DNA of 64,000 nucleotides from Bryum argenteum. Taxonomy: Eukaryota > Streptophyta > Bryopsida > Bryales > Bryaceae. The position numbers were made by a program, and so were the translations under genes. The notes under the pieces were generated by a model that saw only the letters and a program-made list of their open reading frames with translations, ran no database searches and was not told the origin of the DNA. The first letter of the stretch is position 1; each line of letters begins with the position of its first letter. Shown in pieces: positions 60,929 to 64,000 of the stretch. The stretch is from the NCBI GenBank assembly GCA_037043015.1, contig CM073322.1:27432364-27496363 (forward strand), in the 5' to 3' direction.

Positions 60929-61165
60929 TAGATAGATAGATAGAAACTCCAGTCCATTCTAAGGGGCCGGCGTGAATGAAGTGTCCGTTTGTAATGCTGA
61001 TATCCCGATAGCCACTAGACAAGGGGAAATTAGAACAATACTACTTCCCCCTATGGAGGGTGGACACTATAACTACGCTAGTTTCTAGCCTAGTTACTAG
61101 TGCCTTTAAGATACTTGACATAGTATCCCCCCAAATAACTTTGAGGTACCCATACAACAAGGTCC
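60929..61165 (-). mobile_element. GATA-tailed SINE, copy D (5'-truncated)
   Basis: The unit carries the same 3' body as copies A and C, with the tail TAGATAGATAGATAG at its left, and it is cut off even earlier in the body (at GGTCC). A perfect 12-bp duplication flanks it. Confidence 0.88.
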
Positions 61166-61177
61166 ATCTAAAAACCA
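61166..61177. repeat. Target-site duplication of SINE copy D (right)
   Basis: This is an exact copy of 60917-60928. Confidence 0.88.
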
Positions 61178-62027
61178 CACGGTATAACAAGTTGATTACC
61201 GTACCACCCACTCCTAGGTTTTACCACTACTAGGTTTTACCACTACAAACTACGGCAGAAGCGTAGTTTATTGATCTGTGAGGTTACGTTTTTTCTGCCT
61301 CGAAATAGTTGTTATTGGTACAGTTAGATGTAATTAAAATCTTAGTTACATTGGGGTGTAGATTCTACTTTGTCGTGCGTTAATGTTGGGTACTCCAAGT
61401 TCCCTGCACATAGCGTTCCCAAATGGCCAGAAAGTTCCTTGGGGCCCACAAGGTGATTAATTCGACCTGCTATATCATTGTCGGTTGGGGCCGGTGTTGT
61501 TTTACTTGGTGCTGTACAGTAACGTAAATCCTCACTTTCCCGAATGTTTCTTTATGTTTACTAATTCTAATTATGGTCAATACTTAATATACACATTACT
61601 TTTAACCATTTGCTCGAAAAAGTGATTTTCACAATTTACCCACTAAATTTACTCATGTAATTTAATTTTAACCTACAGTAATTGTAGAAAGAGGCCATGT
61701 GGTGTTTTTCAAGTGGATGTCATTCTACTAATTATAGAATTATCGGAGAATTATGTATGGCACGTGAGGGACTTTCATTGAACACCATGTAACATGGTCG
61801 AGCTATTGTAAGTATGCCACGTGGAGTGTATTCTTTTGTTTATTGCACGCATTAGAGCAAATATTATGCTTGCTGTTATTAGATTTTGCCGATGTTGGGT
61901 GCCTACCACAATTATTGTGGGATGTGGTTCATACCTACTGGAATGCCGATGAGACGTGCCAGAGTCCAAAATCCCAAAGAAAATGTAGTGACATTCCCCA
62001 AGAGAGGTGCATGCAGATGAATAAACT
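61178..62027. other. Intergenic DNA
   Basis: No supported gene is present. CTAGGTTTTACCACTA is repeated in tandem near 61210-61245. Confidence 0.35.
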
Positions 62028-62031
62028 TTAA

Positions 62032-62393
62032 CCCTTAAATGCCCTTCGGGTCTGAAATGGGCAGCCCAAAATTGGATCACAGCATCTTTTGGACTTGGGC
62101 ATCATGAATAGTGCACTTTTTGAACTTGAGCAATGTGAATGAGCCAATCAATGATGAGCTTGCAACCTCCTACAAGGTTATGTACCACCCCAACCTACCT
62201 ATCATAATCCTTTCAAAGCACAAAATCACTCATACAAATTGTGATTTGAATTGTCAAATTTCACTTTTTCAATGCATCAGAAGAGGGTGACCAGTTTGAC
62301 ATCAAAATATAAGTGAAAAGTTGAGTACAATGAGAGTTACAGGGAAGATTCTGTTGGAATCAAGCCCCTCGGGCTTGCTTGGGCGTTTAAGGG
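62032..62393. mobile_element. TTAA-flanked element, copy 4 (short)
   Basis: Ends CCCTTAAATGCCC and GGGCGTTTAAGGG are inverted with one mismatch, and TTAA borders both (62028-62031 and 62394-62397). At 362 bp it is the shortest clear copy. CCCTTCGGGT near the left end and CCCCTCGGGCTTGC near the right give a second inverted word. There is no coding capacity. Confidence 0.72.
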
Positions 62394-62460
62394 TTAAAAA
62401 AGAATAAGAACCTACCTTTTGTGAGCTAACAAATGACATCGTATACTATTGTCGACACTA

Positions 62461-62677
62461 CACTAAATTTGATAATTAGTGTTAGATACACTAATTTACA
62501 TAAACATGTTATAAGTTTTTACTGTTGTTCAATAATTTTACCCACTATATTGGTCAAGATGGGGGTCCTTATATAGTATCAGAATCAATGCTCTTGGTAA
62601 ATTTTTTTAAACAAAAGTAAAAACTTATAGCAGTTTCAAATCTTATAATAATCTAACACTAATTATCAAATTTAGTG
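62461..62677. mobile_element. 217-bp TA-flanked MITE, variant copy 3
   Basis: The ends CACTAAATTTGATAATTAG and CTAATTATCAAATTTAGTG are perfectly inverted, with TA on both sides. The interior follows copies 1 and 2, but the ends differ after the first eight bases, so this is a subfamily. Confidence 0.82.
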
Positions 62678-63058
62678 TAGTTAGAAGCAACGCTTTGGGA
62701 CAAGAGACGCGCTTCACCTGACAGATTTTGATGTTTTCTTTAATCATTTCAAAGACACAGTGAGAAAGAACTTTGTTTAAGGAGATAAACACATGGTTTT
62801 AACCCAGGGTTCTGCATCATCGTATACAAAACTTCAAACAGTCAGTTCTTATATACAATCATAGAGGTTAATGGACTCACAAACAAATCAGTTTTAAAGT
62901 TCAGTTCAACTGACTTCAATACTTTCTCATGCATATTCACAATGCTATAAACATGATTGAAAAAGAGCATAAGTTCTTGAAAATAGAGCATACTAGTACA
63001 TATGAAAGGCATTCGTAAAGAGCGTGGTTTACTATACAAGTTGAAACACATACGGTTG

Positions 63059-64000
63059 TCATTCAGTATGATCGCTGGTTGTTGCATCCGAGGAATGTGC
63101 GTCATCCTCTTCGATGTATTCATCCTCTTTGTCCTCCAAATGCGGGTTGTTGCCCTCCGGTTCCCCATCGCTACGGTCACTGTCCCCTTCACTCGATTCG
63201 GCAGACCCACTAGAGGTTGAATCCGCAGTTTCTTTGTAACTCACTTCCTCGTCTTCTTCGTCTGACAACATTCTTGCGCTGTCCTCGTCACTTTCGGAGG
63301 ATCCTTCGTCTTCTAGCCGCTTCTGTTTACTCCTCCCCTGTGCTATCGTACTTGACAATGCATCATATGTCTCTCGCACCTTTATCTGGTACCTCTTTCT
63401 TACAATCTCAAACAACCTTCCGCATTCCTTCCCGTTTACCAAGCAAGACCTCGTCCTCTGATAGGCGCCTCTGAAACGCTTCTTCCTTTCAACACAAAGC
63501 ACCTCCAAGTCAAAGAAAGTTAATATCCATCATCTTTACAACTAAAACTGTAATGGAATCTAAAATAATTAACAAATGAGTATACAAGAGCGCTATGAGT
63601 TCTAATCCATGAAAACTAAGTAATAGTTGCAACTAATTATTAGTGCAACATATTTAACACCAAAAGAAAGGTAGAAATACATTTCAAGCACTCAAGGTCC
63701 GTGACAACAGATGTGTCACGAATTACAAACTAGTAAATATAAAAATCGGCAAAACGATGACAATGGGCAGTGAAAATTAAATCAAGAAAAAGAAACTTAC
63801 AAATTTCTTGATTAAGCCTTCCACTCCCATAGCCCCCAACCTGTGTGTGTACTCGATCCTCTTCGTTCTTGCTTTTGCAGTTATTTTGCATTTGTTTGAT
63901 TTCGCCTGGTAGGTTGGGTTAGATAGTGAAGCCCATATATTATTCCACAACTTCACCGTCAATCCATAAGCTATGGGTGTAAATTGCTTACACCCATTCT
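63059..64000 (-). CDS. Acidic protein, weakly like a plant transposase domain (partial)
   Basis: Two minus-strand exons are visible. One runs in from the window edge to a GTAAG donor at 63800 (coding WNNIWASLSNPTYQAKSNKC, then RTKRIEYTHRLGAMGVEG). The other begins after an acceptor near 63502 and stops at 63059; it has ERKKRFRGAYQRTR, then a long Ser/Asp/Glu-rich tail (SSESDEDSARMLSDEEDEE). The order of a basic Asn/Lys block, a THxxG block and an RLFEIVRKRYQI block recalls the plant En/Spm-type Transposase_24 domain, but the match is loose and from memory. The N-terminus is outside the window. It could be a domesticated or decaying transposase or an unrelated host protein. Confidence 0.45.

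Overview
The window is nuclear DNA of a land plant. It carries intron-rich eukaryotic genes with GT-AG introns, plant-specific families (an X8/CBM43 wall protein and a CASP-like MARVEL protein), TTTAGGG-type telomere-box motifs near housekeeping genes, and a piece of the mitochondrial nad2 gene. The nad2 piece and the low gene density suggest a non-seed plant, most likely a bryophyte; that is an inference and the species is not known.

Four complete genes can be assembled exon by exon. These are RPC6/RPC34 of RNA polymerase III (+, 10937-13274, 10 exons, 284 aa), TOM40 of the mitochondrial outer-membrane translocase (+, 39318-42794, 11 exons, 317 aa), eIF3 subunit k (-, 50021-48106, 9 exons, 225 aa) and a four-helix CASP-like protein (-, 54996-53864, 3 exons, 222 aa). 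Partial genes are an X8-domain protein whose first exon was not found (about 16301-19507), the last exon of an unidentified gene at the left edge, and an acidic protein with weak resemblance to plant transposase domains at the right edge. The genes do not form a pathway; they are separate housekeeping and cell-surface genes set in repeats.

Most of the rest is mobile DNA. (1) A family of elements bounded by TTAA and starting CCCCTAAA or close variants, the signature of piggyBac-like transposons, has clear copies at 3946-4909, 22402-23305, 34405-35637 and 62032-62393, plus weaker copies and single ends. (2) A tRNA-derived SINE ends in a GATA microsatellite; three insertions have 11-14 bp target-site duplications. 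(3) Harbinger-like MITEs with TAA duplications occur at 52583-53140, 59309-60100 and 59461-59849 (the last nested in the previous one), and probably at 8793-9094 inside a SINE. (4) A 216-217 bp MITE flanked by TA occurs three times. (5) A degenerate Tc1/mariner transposase sits inside a large fold-back at 50239-51656. (6) A broken Ty1/copia gag-protease lies at 1208-2313.

The most unusual structure is the TTAA element at 34405-35637. It carries about 310 bp of still-open mitochondrial nad2 coding sequence. The related copy at 22402-23305 looks like the matching empty site, so the organelle fragment seems to have entered a transposon rather than plain intergenic DNA.

The 26.7-34.4 kb stretch is less AT-rich than its surroundings and has few recognised repeats, many good splice-donor motifs, no convincing protein and one compact 21-bp hairpin. 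It may hold an unrecognised spliced non-coding transcript. The AT-rich stretches 13.3-16.2, 23.3-25.0, 35.7-39.3, 42.8-45.3 and 55.9-57.5 kb show no gene I can support.
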